Source: Keratinibaculum paraultunense
GTDB taxonomy: Bacteria > Bacillota > Clostridia > Tissierellales > Tepidimicrobiaceae
Length of the DNA: 64,000 nucleotides
Assembly: GCF_016767175.1 (NCBI RefSeq)
Contig: NZ_CP068564.1
Span: 1,054,001 to 1,118,000 of the forward strand
Reading direction: 5' to 3'
In this document: piece by piece, positions 18,533 through 27,558 of the stretch
Layout of the letters: every line of letters begins with the position of its first letter
Position numbering within the stretch: position 1 is the stretch's first letter
Program-made: the position numbers and the translations under genes
Notes under the pieces: model-generated
What the model was told of the DNA's origin: nothing
What the model saw: only the letters and a program-made list of their open reading frames with translations
Databases searched by the model: none

Positions 18533-18853
18533 TTATATTCTTATATCAATAGTTTTACCAATATTTTTTTCTTCTTTTTTATCTTTATTTTCCTTTTTTT
18601 TAATATTATCTTGTTCTTTTTTTGCATAATATTTATTGTTGTTATCTTGTCTTTCTTTATTTGGGTCCACAACAAGATCTTCTGTTTTGTTTGTATCTCG
18701 TACTTTTTTAATATTATGTGCTATTTGTTTTTGATTTTGAATGATTCCATGTTCCATTTGTATTTTGATTTTATCATATTCTATTTGCTTAATTCTAGAT
18801 ACTTCTTGTACTTTAGGAACTAAACTGGTATAATCAACAGGTCTAATGGGCAT
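18533..18853 (-). CDS. Small charged protein of unknown function in the fla/che operon
   Basis: I do not recognise a named domain in this 106-residue protein. It begins MPIRPVDYTSLVPKVQEVSRI, then forms a Lys/Glu/Asn-rich helix, and ends in a very basic and acidic tail (KKKENKDKKEEKN) before IGKTIDIRI. No signal peptide or membrane helix is seen. It lies 10 bases after fapA and 13 bases before the swrB-like gene, so it is co-expressed with the flagellar genes. Its short ordered N terminus (PIRPVD) is probably the conserved part. Function unknown. Confidence 0.75.
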   Translation of the reverse strand: MPIRPVDYTSLVPKVQEVSRIKQIEYDKIKIQMEHGIIQNQKQIAHNIKKVRDTNKTEDLVVDPNKERQDNNNKYYAKKEQDNIKKKENKDKKEEKNIGKTIDIRI

Positions 18854-18863
18854 GTAATCCCTC

Positions 18864-20252
18864 CTAATAAGGACCTACTTTTATTTCGCCTTCATCTTTA
18901 TAAAAAATACATTTATGCATTTCATCTCGTACATAAAAAATACTATTCCCAATGATTATCTTCACTCCAGGATATATAGTGTCAGCAACTTTTACTCTAC
19001 CTTTATCTAAGTCTTGCACACTAACTTTTATATTTTCATATTCATTCTTTAATATATTTAATTCTTCTAATAAACTATTTTTAGTTTTCAATAATTTTAT
19101 GTATATTTGTACTTTATCATCATCTAAACGACTAACTTTTTTTAGATTATCTAATAGAGACAATGACTTCATAACTTTATTCAAATTTTCTTCTGCAATA
19201 TCTATCCTTTTTTGAAGTTCTTTAATTTTATTTTTAACATCAGGATCAATACCTACCTCTAAAACTGTAACAGTAGCCATAGAAGATCCTATAATATTAG
19301 CTCTAATCTCTTTCCTTGCTCTACATATGCCTCCTACTATTAATCCTCTTTTCCCTAAAACTGTTACGTTTCCTTTACTACTAACTTCACTATGCATGAT
19401 AGCTTCTGCTGTAACATTCCCTCCTACATTTAAAACAGCATTTTCTACAAACTTAGTAGTAACACTTCCTTTTGTATTTATAGTAAGTCTGTTATATCCC
19501 TGTATACCTTGTTTAACTATTACATCTCCCGTATTTTCAATATATCCTCCTTCTACTATTCCCTTAACCTCTACATCTCCACTAGCTTTAATTCGAAAAC
19601 CGTTTAATACATTTCCTCTTACCATTACACTACCGTTAAAATCTATATTTCCAACTTTATTATCCACATTGTCTACTTCAAATATTTCTGATACTATAAC
19701 CCTTCCATCTTTTAATTCAACTAATCCATCTTTTTCTGATATCAAATATTTTCCATCTTCTGAAAGTTTTACATTTTTTCCATATCTAAATTTAGGCATT
19801 TTACCTTTCCTACAATGGATAGGTTCACCAGTTACTTTATATCCATCTTTTCCTTCTTTAGGTGGAATAATTTCTGCCAAAATATCTCCTTTTTTTACAT
19901 TATTTACAATTCCTAATTCTCTATAATCGACAGTACCATCTTCAAGTAATTTGGGAACTAATTTTTTCTCAATATCAAAATAATATTTTATATACCCATC
20001 TTTTCCATCAATAGGTTCTATACCTTCTGCAATACAAATTTTTTCATCACAATATTGGCTTGATAATAACCATGATAATTCATCTTCTTTTAATCCTACT
20101 TTAATAATTTCTTTAATATTAGCTATTGTTTGTTCAATATCCTTGTCGTCCCATTTTGGAATATTATCATTTTTATCTTTAACTAATGTAATATAAGCTT
20201 TCATTCCATCTCTAGAAATTTCAAGCATTACATTTGGAGAAATTTTATGCAT
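18864..20252 (-). CDS. fapA: FapA/DUF342 family polymer-forming protein
   Basis: The 462 residues match the FapA (DUF342) family. An N-terminal region covers residues 1 to 170. A right-handed beta-helix follows, built from short repeats (GNIDFNGSVMVRGNVLNGF, IKASGDVEVKGIVEGGYI, GDVIVKQGIQGYN, GNVTVLGKRGLIVGG), and then a coiled coil from about 335 to 415. The last segment (VKVADTIYPGVKIIIG) closes the helix. Family members bind the cytoplasmic face of the cell envelope, and some bind flagellar or pilus export proteins, but no reaction is known. It sits 13 bases after sigD, inside the fla/che operon. The link to motility here is inferred from position. Confidence 0.88.
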   Translation of the reverse strand: MHKISPNVMLEISRDGMKAYITLVKDKNDNIPKWDDKDIEQTIANIKEIIKVGLKEDELSWLLSSQYCDEKICIAEGIEPIDGKDGYIKYYFDIEKKLVPKLLEDGTVDYRELGIVNNVKKGDILAEIIPPKEGKDGYKVTGEPIHCRKGKMPKFRYGKNVKLSEDGKYLISEKDGLVELKDGRVIVSEIFEVDNVDNKVGNIDFNGSVMVRGNVLNGFRIKASGDVEVKGIVEGGYIENTGDVIVKQGIQGYNRLTINTKGSVTTKFVENAVLNVGGNVTAEAIMHSEVSSKGNVTVLGKRGLIVGGICRARKEIRANIIGSSMATVTVLEVGIDPDVKNKIKELQKRIDIAEENLNKVMKSLSLLDNLKKVSRLDDDKVQIYIKLLKTKNSLLEELNILKNEYENIKVSVQDLDKGRVKVADTIYPGVKIIIGNSIFYVRDEMHKCIFYKDEGEIKVGPY

Positions 20253-20265
20253 ACAATACCTCCCA

Positions 20266-21015
20266 TCAACTTTCTATAAATCCTTCTTTTATTAATTGAT
20301 TCTTAAGTCTTAATATAGCTTTACTATGTATTTGCGAAATTCTCGACTCAGATAGATCCAAAACGTACCCTATCTCTCTATAAGTCAATTCATCAAAATA
20401 GTATAAGGATATTACCATCTTTTCTTTTTCTGGTAATCTATCTATTATATCAGCTAATATTTTCTTTAACTCTTTTTCCTCATATACTACCTCTGGAGTT
20501 TTTATTCTTTCTTTATTATCTATATTATTATATTCTTCTTTATTAATTAATATATTTTCTAATGAAACTACATTAAAAACATTTGTATCTGCTAATATAT
20601 CTTCTACTTCTTTTAATGAAATATTTAAATATTCAGCTAATTCGTGATTTGATGGTGTTCGTCCCAATTTATTTTCTAATTTGAACATACTACTTTGTAT
20701 TTCCTTTGATTTTTTCCTTAAAGATCTAGGCACCCAATCTAATTTCCTTATATTGTCAATAATTGTTCCTTTAATTCTAATTTGAGCATAAGTTTCAAAT
20801 TTAATATTTTTACTAATATCATAACGTTCAATACTATCGATTAATCCTATCACTCCAAAACCTATTAAATCATCATATTCTACTTTACTACCGTAATAAT
20901 TATACATTCGACCTGCTATTATTTTTACTAAATAAATATATTCTTCAATTAATTTTTGTTTTATTTCTCTATCTTTAGTCTTTGAATATTCCTGCCATAG
21001 TTTATCTCTATTCAC
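20266..21015 (-). CDS. sigD: Flagellar sigma factor sigma-D (FliA/WhiG family)
   Basis: Sigma-D directs transcription of late flagellar, autolysin and chemoreceptor genes. The 249 residues show region 2 (EEYIYLVKIIAGRMYNYYG, DDLIGFGVIGLIDSIERYD, FETYAQIRIKGTIIDNIRKL followed by DWVPRS), region 3 (LGRTPSNHELAEYLNIS), and region 4 with LTYREIGYVLDLSESRISQI. The order cheC-cheD-sigD is the same as in B. subtilis. No flgM-like gene is seen in this window, so the anti-sigma factor must be coded elsewhere. Confidence 0.97.
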   Translation of the reverse strand: MNRDKLWQEYSKTKDREIKQKLIEEYIYLVKIIAGRMYNYYGSKVEYDDLIGFGVIGLIDSIERYDISKNIKFETYAQIRIKGTIIDNIRKLDWVPRSLRKKSKEIQSSMFKLENKLGRTPSNHELAEYLNISLKEVEDILADTNVFNVVSLENILINKEEYNNIDNKERIKTPEVVYEEKELKKILADIIDRLPEKEKMVISLYYFDELTYREIGYVLDLSESRISQIHSKAILRLKNQLIKEGFIES

Positions 21016-21037
21016 TTAAACTACCTCCCTAGGGGAA

Positions 21038-21520
21038 TTATATTATCTTTACACCATGTCCAATTGTTTTTACTAGTAGAGAACCATCTTCTGCATTTAA
21101 TTCAATAGTTCTACCATAATTCCCGCCAGTATCTTCAGAGATAATTTTTATATTTAACTCTGACAATTTCCTTTTAGTAGCCTGTACATTCCTTTCTCCA
21201 ATTTTCAATATACTATTGTCCTTGTTGAAAGAAAACATTTGTGCTCCACCTGCAATCTTTGCAATCAAAAAATCTTTTTTAGCACCTTCTATGATCATTT
21301 TTTCTATTAATAAATCAATACCTGTATCAGCAAATTTAGCCTTATTTTCGTTATTTTGAATCTCTTTACTGGAAGGCAACATAATGTGAGCTAAGCCAGC
21401 AACTTTATTATGTTTATCATATAATGCTATGCCTACGCAAGAACCTAAACCAAGAGTTGTTAATATACCTGGAGCTTTAATTACGTTTAAATCTGCCATT
21501 CCAACTTTAATAACTTTCAT
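21038..21520 (-). CDS. cheD: Chemoreceptor glutamine deamidase CheD
   Basis: CheD deamidates glutamines of chemoreceptors and forms a complex with CheC that raises CheC phosphatase activity. The 160 residues show the catalytic region TLGLGSCVGIALYD with Cys28, AHIMLP with His45, and Thr22 at the position of the third active-site residue. The later segment IKIISEDTGGNYGRTIEL is also typical. It lies 1 base after cheC, the partner gene. Confidence 0.96.
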   Translation of the reverse strand: MKVIKVGMADLNVIKAPGILTTLGLGSCVGIALYDKHNKVAGLAHIMLPSSKEIQNNENKAKFADTGIDLLIEKMIIEGAKKDFLIAKIAGGAQMFSFNKDNSILKIGERNVQATKRKLSELNIKIISEDTGGNYGRTIELNAEDGSLLVKTIGHGVKII

Positions 21521-21521
21521 A

Positions 21522-22136
21522 TTATAATACTCCCAAACTTGATAATATTTTTTTAAAGGAATTCATATCTGGTAATAAAAAAAGATTACCTTTTACAGTA
21601 TTGTCTCCTTCTTTAAATACAGTTTCAATAAATAACACTTGATCAGCGATATAACCAAATTGAATAGCTGGTACACTCAAAATAGCTCCTGCCATATCTA
21701 TTGCTAATGATGGTACTGATACAGTTATTTTTAATCCTGTTAATGCACTTAAAGAATTTACATAAGATGAGGCTAGTATATTTCCCACTTCTGACAAAGC
21801 CGATATTGCCATGTCATCTAATTTTTCCACAGTGTCCTCTCTATTTAATAACATATTACTAAGATTTATAGCAGATTCTATATCTAACATAAACATAATA
21901 TTCCCTCTGATTTCTTCATCAAGGTCTAAATAAATTCCAACTACTAAATTTTCTTCTCCACCTAATAAAGTAGCCACTTCATTAAATTCTAATATTTTTA
22001 CTTGAGGCACATTCATATCTACACGTTTAGATAACATATTAGCTAAAGCTGTAACTGCATTTCCGGAACCAATATTACCTATTTCACCTAATATATCTAT
22101 CATCATATCATTTAAGTTATTCACGTCCATAATCAA
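21522..22136 (-). CDS. cheC: CheY-P phosphatase CheC
   Basis: CheC removes phosphate from CheY-P and takes part in adaptation together with CheD. The 204 residues carry both phosphatase signatures of the form (D/S)xxxExxN: one with EIGNIGSGNAVTALANML near residue 16 and one with SALSEVGNILASSY near residue 110. The middle of the protein matches the FliY N-terminal half, as expected. The gene lies between cheW and cheD. Confidence 0.95.
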   Translation of the reverse strand: MIMDVNNLNDMMIDILGEIGNIGSGNAVTALANMLSKRVDMNVPQVKILEFNEVATLLGGEENLVVGIYLDLDEEIRGNIMFMLDIESAINLSNMLLNREDTVEKLDDMAISALSEVGNILASSYVNSLSALTGLKITVSVPSLAIDMAGAILSVPAIQFGYIADQVLFIETVFKEGDNTVKGNLFLLPDMNSFKKILSSLGVL

Positions 22137-22142
22137 CGCTCC

Positions 22143-22574
22143 CTAATATTCTAATATTTTCTTTAAGTTTAAAAGTATAATTAATCTATCAGAGATTTTC
22201 CCTATACCGCTTACATATTCCATAAACTGATTGTTTTCATCATAAGGAGGCTTATCTATATTATCCTTAGGAATTTCCAGTACTTCTGATGATGAATCAA
22301 CAATTAACCCTACTACAATATCATCTAAAGTAACAATAACTACCCTTGAATTTTCGTCTATTTCACGTTTCTCCATGCCTAGTTTTTCCCTTAAATTTAT
22401 AATGGGAATTACTTCTCCTCTTAGATTAGTTACACCAGTAACGTAATCTGGTGCATTAGGAACTCTAGTAGTGGTACTCATTTTTTCTATAGAAAGAACA
22501 TTATATATAGGTATTCCATAGCATTCATCATCTAGCCTTGATATAACATATTTGTTTTCTATTTCAGAAGACAT
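22143..22574 (-). CDS. cheW: Chemotaxis coupling protein CheW
   Basis: CheW links chemoreceptors to the CheA kinase. The 143 residues are a single CheW domain: CYGIPIYNVLSIEKMSTTTR, PNAPDYVTGVTNLRGEVIPI with NLRE and VDSSSEVLEI. The conserved NLRG motif is intact. It follows cheA by 13 bases. Confidence 0.97.
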   Translation of the reverse strand: MSSEIENKYVISRLDDECYGIPIYNVLSIEKMSTTTRVPNAPDYVTGVTNLRGEVIPIINLREKLGMEKREIDENSRVVIVTLDDIVVGLIVDSSSEVLEIPKDNIDKPPYDENNQFMEYVSGIGKISDRLIILLNLKKILEY

Positions 22575-22587
22575 AATTAACCCCCCT

Positions 22588-24951
22588 TTATATCAATGAA
22601 TTTGTATCTAGTATTAATGATATACTTCCATTTCCTAATATAGTAGCACCTGATATATATTTTATATTTGATAAATATTTACCCATAGGCTTTATAACTA
22701 TTTCTTGTTGTCCAATTAAACTATCTACTAATAATCCTGCTTGTTTTTCTCCCTTATGCACAACTACCGCTATATATTCATCCACATCCTCATTAAAATT
22801 AATATTTAAAATTCGATTTAATCTTACCACCGGTATAGTTTTACCTCTATATAACATTATTTCTTGACCTTGTATGTTTCTAATATCCTCTTTATTTATA
22901 TCAGTTATTTCAGTTATAGAACTTAATGGTATAGCATATATTTCATCATTTAATTTTACCAATAATGCTTGTATAATTGCTAATGTTAAAGGAATTCTAA
23001 TTATAAATTTAGTCCCAACATTTATTTTTGTTTCTATCTCAACAGAACCATTTATAGATTCTATCTTACTTTTAACTACATCTAAACCTACACCTCTTCC
23101 GGATATATCTGATACTTTCTCAGAAGTACTAAATCCAGGAGTAAATAATAAAGCTAAAATTTCTTCTTCACTTAACATTTCTCCTTCTTGTTCAGTAATA
23201 ATCCCTTTTTGTATAGCCTTATCTTTAATTTTATTCGAATCTATCCCTCTGCCATCATCAATAACTTCAATTACTACATTATTACCATCAGGATATGCTT
23301 TAAGTATAACAGTTCCTTCTTTTGGTTTTCCTAATTTTATCCTCTCTTCTGGCATTTCAATTCCATGATCAATAGAATTTCTAATTATATGTATTAAAGG
23401 ATCTCCTATTTCATCAATTACTGTCCTATCTACCTCTGTTTCTTCCCCCAACATTTGAAGCTTTATTTCCTTATTTAGCTCTTTAGATAAATCTCTTACC
23501 ATTCTTGGAAATCTATTAAATACTCTTTCTACAGGCACCATCCTAACTTTCATTACTGCATCATGAAGACTTGTAGTTATTCTCTCTAAATATTCAATAG
23601 CTTCTATCATATTTTCTTTATTAGAAGATTCGCTTAAATCATCCATCCTGGTTTTTATTATTATCAACTCAGACACAAGATTCATTAAATTATCCAATCG
23701 ATCAATATCTACCCTAACAGTTTTTCCAATTCTTTTTTCTCTTTTTATTATATTTGACTTTTTATCCTTAGAATTAGAAGTTGAAGTTGAACTTTTTCGT
23801 TCAGTATCCTTTTTAGTAATTTTGCTTTCCTTTTCCCTATTTCTATCAGCATGTTCCATTAAAACTATACTTACATTATCCACTTCAGCTATACCTTCTA
23901 AAGCTTTCTTTATCTCATCTTTATTTGCTTTTGTTATAAAAATAACCTCAAAACTTAAATCAAATTTTTCGTCTTCAATATCCTCCACTGGAGGATTTGA
24001 ATATATTATATCTCCCATAGGCTCTAATGTATTAAATACTATAAATGCTCTTGCTGATTTTAACATACACTGTGGATTTAAATTTATAGTAATTTTATAA
24101 GAGTTAAGACCTTTCTCTTTCGCTTCTTCTATTATATTTAAAGTATATTCATCTAATTGTTTTAATTGTTTATCTTCTTTTTGCTTAGATAGATATTCAT
24201 AATCAATTTCAACTATATTTACATCATCAATTTCTGAAATATTTTCTATTTCTTTTTGTATTTTTTCTTTGTCAACATTAGATATTAATACAACTGTAAA
24301 ACTTAAATCAAATTTTTCATCTTCAATATCCTCCACTGGAGGATTTGAATATATTATATCTCCTATAGACTCTAATGTATTAAATACTATAAATGCTCTT
24401 GCTGATTTTAACATACACTGTGGATTTAAATTTATAGTAATTTTATAAGAGTTAAGACCTTTCTCTTTCGCTTCTTTTATAGCTTTTATTGTGTATTGAT
24501 TTAAATATGCTTCATTTTGAATATTGGACTTATCACTTTTATTTATAGATTCTTTATTTTTATCTTTATTTATTATGGCTTGCAATCTATTTATTAAATC
24601 ATCATAACTTTCTTCATCTTCTTCTCCATTTTCTGCTATAAAATTAACAGAATAATCTAATGCATCAAAGCACTCAAATATAAGATCAATTATATTTTCA
24701 TTTAATTCTATGGTATTATTTCTTATTTCTTGGAACACATTCTCCATCTCATGAGTTAAATTTGAAATATTTGTAAATCCCATAGTTCCTGCCATACCCT
24801 TTAATGTATGGGCAACTCTAAATATCTCATCAATTAAAGCTTTATTATTAATATCTTTTTCTAATTCTAACAATGATTCATTCATAAGTTGTAGATGTTC
24901 TTTAGTTTCCTCTACAAATATATCTATATATTGATTAAAATCTAAATCCAT
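22588..24951 (-). CDS. cheA: Chemotaxis histidine kinase CheA with two tandem P2 domains
   Basis: CheA autophosphorylates in response to receptors and passes the phosphate to CheY and CheB. The 787 residues hold: P1/HPt with the phospho-accepting His48 in VAHTLKGMAG; two consecutive P2 domains (about 150 to 250 and 268 to 365), where one is usual; a short Ser/Lys linker; P3 dimerisation (VSELIIIKTRMDDL); the P4 ATPase with IRNSIDHGIE, DDGRGID, FTPGFST and SGRGVGLDVV; and a C-terminal P5 CheW-like domain. The two P2 copies share an almost identical 60-residue core, described under the repeats. The extra P2 may raise local CheY/CheB binding. All kinase motifs look intact. Confidence 0.97.
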   Translation of the reverse strand: MDLDFNQYIDIFVEETKEHLQLMNESLLELEKDINNKALIDEIFRVAHTLKGMAGTMGFTNISNLTHEMENVFQEIRNNTIELNENIIDLIFECFDALDYSVNFIAENGEEDEESYDDLINRLQAIINKDKNKESINKSDKSNIQNEAYLNQYTIKAIKEAKEKGLNSYKITINLNPQCMLKSARAFIVFNTLESIGDIIYSNPPVEDIEDEKFDLSFTVVLISNVDKEKIQKEIENISEIDDVNIVEIDYEYLSKQKEDKQLKQLDEYTLNIIEEAKEKGLNSYKITINLNPQCMLKSARAFIVFNTLEPMGDIIYSNPPVEDIEDEKFDLSFEVIFITKANKDEIKKALEGIAEVDNVSIVLMEHADRNREKESKITKKDTERKSSTSTSNSKDKKSNIIKREKRIGKTVRVDIDRLDNLMNLVSELIIIKTRMDDLSESSNKENMIEAIEYLERITTSLHDAVMKVRMVPVERVFNRFPRMVRDLSKELNKEIKLQMLGEETEVDRTVIDEIGDPLIHIIRNSIDHGIEMPEERIKLGKPKEGTVILKAYPDGNNVVIEVIDDGRGIDSNKIKDKAIQKGIITEQEGEMLSEEEILALLFTPGFSTSEKVSDISGRGVGLDVVKSKIESINGSVEIETKINVGTKFIIRIPLTLAIIQALLVKLNDEIYAIPLSSITEITDINKEDIRNIQGQEIMLYRGKTIPVVRLNRILNINFNEDVDEYIAVVVHKGEKQAGLLVDSLIGQQEIVIKPMGKYLSNIKYISGATILGNGSISLILDTNSLI
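23950..24128 (-). repeat. Second copy of the P2-domain repeat in cheA
   Basis: This 179-bp block matches 24298 to 24476 at 176 of 179 positions by direct comparison, with an offset of 348 bp. It codes for about residues 275 to 334 of CheA. Sequence on both sides diverges abruptly. Confidence 0.95.
24298..24476 (-). repeat. First copy of the P2-domain repeat in cheA
   Basis: Partner of 23950 to 24128. It codes for about residues 159 to 218. The only differences are three transitions; two of them change SI to PM in the otherwise identical peptide, and the third is silent. Confidence 0.95.
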
Positions 24952-24954
24952 TAT

Positions 24955-26001
24955 TTACACCCCCACTATACTCATAATTTCATGAGCAATATTGTTTAAA
25001 GGAACTATTTTGTCAACATGTTTAGTTTTAATTGCAGACTTAGGCATACCAAATACTACAGAAGTTGTTTCGTCTTGCGCTATGGTATATCCGTTAGCGT
25101 TTTTTATTTTAACAATACCTTTTGCACCATCTGAACCCATACCAGTCATAATAACTCCAATCTTTTTATATCCTTCTATTTCTGCTACTGACTCCATTAA
25201 TAAATCTGCAGCTGGTCGTAAACCCTTTATTGGTGGTTCCTTGCTCAATCTTATGATATTTTGATTTCCTTTAGGCACAACTCTCATATGATAATCGCCT
25301 GGTGCAATATAACAATAACCTCGCTTTAATGTTTCTCCTTCTTCTCCTTCTTTGACAACAACATGAGATAAAGAATTTAACCTATCTGCCAAGGATTTAG
25401 TAAAATTTGCAGGCATATGTTGTACTACTAATATGGTCCCATTTATATTTTTAGGAAATAATGGAATTACATCCTGTAATGCACGAGGTCCCCCTGTTGA
25501 AGTAGCTATAGCAATAATATAATCATATTCTACATTTTTATTTAACACTAAATCTTCTTGTCCTGTAATTTTAGGTTTAAATTTTATGCTATAATCTTTC
25601 TTTACTTTAGAAACAGCAGCCGCTTTTATCTTATCTGTTATTTCATATTTTATAAATTCACTGCTCATTTCAAATATGTTTTTAGGCTTTGTAATAAAAT
25701 CTATAGCACCAATTTCTAATGCCTTTAAAGTATGATATGCCCCGTCTTCAGTAAGACTACTAATCATTACTACAGGAATACTGTATTTATCTACTATATG
25801 TTTTAATGTAGTAATTCCATCCATTATAGGCATTTCAATATCTAATGTGATTACATCAGGTTTTAATATAGGAATTTTTTCTAATGCTTCTTTTCCATTT
25901 CTAGCTTCTCCCACTACTATAATATCATCATCTTCTTTCAGAGCATCCCTTAAAATCCTACGCATAAAAAGAGAATCATCTACTATCATTAATTTTATCA
26001 A
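24955..26001 (-). CDS. cheB: Chemoreceptor methylesterase CheB
   Basis: CheB removes methyl groups from chemoreceptor glutamates, and its receiver domain is phosphorylated by CheA. The receiver (1 to 120) has Asp54 in ITLDIEMPIMDG. The catalytic domain (about 155 to 348) has the nucleophile Ser in ATSTGGPRAL, His in VVQHMPANF, and Asp in MTGMGSDGAKG. The length of 348 residues is normal. It lies 3 bases before cheA in the operon. Confidence 0.97.
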   Translation of the reverse strand: MIKLMIVDDSLFMRRILRDALKEDDDIIVVGEARNGKEALEKIPILKPDVITLDIEMPIMDGITTLKHIVDKYSIPVVMISSLTEDGAYHTLKALEIGAIDFITKPKNIFEMSSEFIKYEITDKIKAAAVSKVKKDYSIKFKPKITGQEDLVLNKNVEYDYIIAIATSTGGPRALQDVIPLFPKNINGTILVVQHMPANFTKSLADRLNSLSHVVVKEGEEGETLKRGYCYIAPGDYHMRVVPKGNQNIIRLSKEPPIKGLRPAADLLMESVAEIEGYKKIGVIMTGMGSDGAKGIVKIKNANGYTIAQDETTSVVFGMPKSAIKTKHVDKIVPLNNIAHEIMSIVGV

Positions 26002-26667
26002 TTAAATCAGCCCTTTTTCTATTAAAATTCGCTCTTGCTTGAAAATAAATTTAATTATAATATCTCTATCTTTTTCGGTAATATCAATAAAATCAATTCC
26101 TAAACTATATTTATATTCAAACGTATCTATTTCTTCTATTCGTACTATCTTACTCTTAATATTCATAAATTGATCTTCTATTTTAAATTTACATTTAATT
26201 ATATCACCAACACGATGCTTAAAATTTGAATATAATCTAAGTCCACTTCCACTAATATCCTTAGTTTTACATTCCTCAGTTATTATCTCTTTTTCTGTAT
26301 TTTTTTTAATAATAAACTCCTTTATAACTGGAATGGAAATATTAAATCTATAATATCTCCTCATCTGATATTTCCTTATATCAGATATTTTTTTAACTTC
26401 TAGAATATATATTTTTTTATATTTCCTATCTGTAACCAATACATCAAAAGCATATCTACCTTTATCTTTAACTACATAGCTTAATGTAATCTTTTCACCT
26501 TCATGTATTGGTATGATTCTATTCTTCCAAATTGGACCACTTATTAAAAAACTACATTCATTTTTTAAATCTAATATTTGACTTGGAAAAGATTTTTCTC
26601 TTTTAGAAATCATTTTAAGTATTTCAATTCTGCTACCAATACTTAAATAATCTTTCCTTCCACTCAT
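26002..26667 (-). CDS. PilZ-domain flagellar brake protein, YcgR family
   Basis: This 221-residue protein has an N-terminal YcgR-like domain (IPIHEGEKITLSYVV) and a C-terminal PilZ domain. The c-di-GMP-binding motifs are visible: RRYYRF for RxxxR and KDISGSGL for (D/N)xSxxG. YcgR proteins bind c-di-GMP and slow or disengage the flagellar motor. Its stop abuts cheB and its start abuts flhG, so it is fully embedded in the fla/che operon. The homologue in B. subtilis is called DgrA/YpfA and lies elsewhere. Confidence 0.92.
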   Translation of the reverse strand: MSGRKDYLSIGSRIEILKMISKREKSFPSQILDLKNECSFLISGPIWKNRIIPIHEGEKITLSYVVKDKGRYAFDVLVTDRKYKKIYILEVKKISDIRKYQMRRYYRFNISIPVIKEFIIKKNTEKEIITEECKTKDISGSGLRLYSNFKHRVGDIIKCKFKIEDQFMNIKSKIVRIEEIDTFEYKYSLGIDFIDITEKDRDIIIKFIFKQERILIEKGLI

Positions 26668-27558
26668 TTATCTATCTCTCCCAAACAATAAAGCTTTTAA
26701 TCTTTGAACAAATCCTAAATTTTCCTTTTTTTCATTATATTTAACTGGATTTATAAGCTTCAATGCCATAACATTAATTTTTTTTGATATATTTGATGAA
26801 GGATTAAGTATCAAAAAAGGCTGTTGAATTTTTACTGCTTTATTTACTAATACATCTCTTTGTAAATATCCTAAATAATTTAAATTTACATTCAAAAAAT
26901 TTTGTGATACTTTACTAAGTTTATTAAATATATTTTCAGCTTCTCTTCTATTTTCAACAATATTTATAACTATATTTATTTTACCTTTATATCCATTAGT
27001 TGTCAAAGCTTTTATCATAGTATATGCATCCATTAAGGATGTCGGATCCGAAGTGGTTATTAATATAGTTTCATCTGAAATCATCACAAAATCAAGTACA
27101 ATATTAGAAATGCCAGCACCAGTATCTATAATTATATAATCCATTTCACGTTCTAAATTTTCCATTTCTTCAAGTAATTTATTAATATTTTTATCATCCA
27201 TCATGGATAATTGATGAATTCCTGAACCACCAGATATAAGCTTAATGCCTTCTGGTCCTTCTTCAATTATATCGTATATGTTTTTATCACTTTTTATTAA
27301 ATCTTCTATAGTGTATTTCATATTTATCCCTGTCAATATTTCTATGTTTGCTAAACCAATATCTGCATCTAATATCAATACCTTGTATCCTAAACGTTTA
27401 AGAGAAATAGCTAAATTTACTGAAAAACTAGTTTTCCCAACTCCTCCCTTTCCACTTGTAATTGCCAATACTTGAGCTCTGTCTTGTGATAATTTTATAT
27501 TATTTTTATTAGGTTTGTTTTTCATTATATTCCTTAATTTTTCAGCCTGATCTTTCAT
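26668..27558 (-). CDS. flhG: MinD-like ATPase FlhG (YlxH)
   Basis: FlhG is a ParA/MinD-type ATPase that controls flagellar number and placement and activates the FlhF GTPase. The N-terminal activator helix (MKDQAEKLRNIM, with the DQAEKLR motif) is intact. It is followed by the deviant Walker A SGKGGVGKTSFSVNLA and DADIGLANI, and IIDTGAGIS. The ATG at 27558 overlaps the flhF stop by 4 bases (ATGA) and has GGGGAG upstream; an upstream in-frame TTG or ATG at 27582 is less likely. The protein is 296 residues. Confidence 0.95.
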   Translation of the reverse strand: MKDQAEKLRNIMKNKPNKNNIKLSQDRAQVLAITSGKGGVGKTSFSVNLAISLKRLGYKVLILDADIGLANIEILTGINMKYTIEDLIKSDKNIYDIIEEGPEGIKLISGGSGIHQLSMMDDKNINKLLEEMENLEREMDYIIIDTGAGISNIVLDFVMISDETILITTSDPTSLMDAYTMIKALTTNGYKGKINIVINIVENRREAENIFNKLSKVSQNFLNVNLNYLGYLQRDVLVNKAVKIQQPFLILNPSSNISKKINVMALKLINPVKYNEKKENLGFVQRLKALLFGRDR

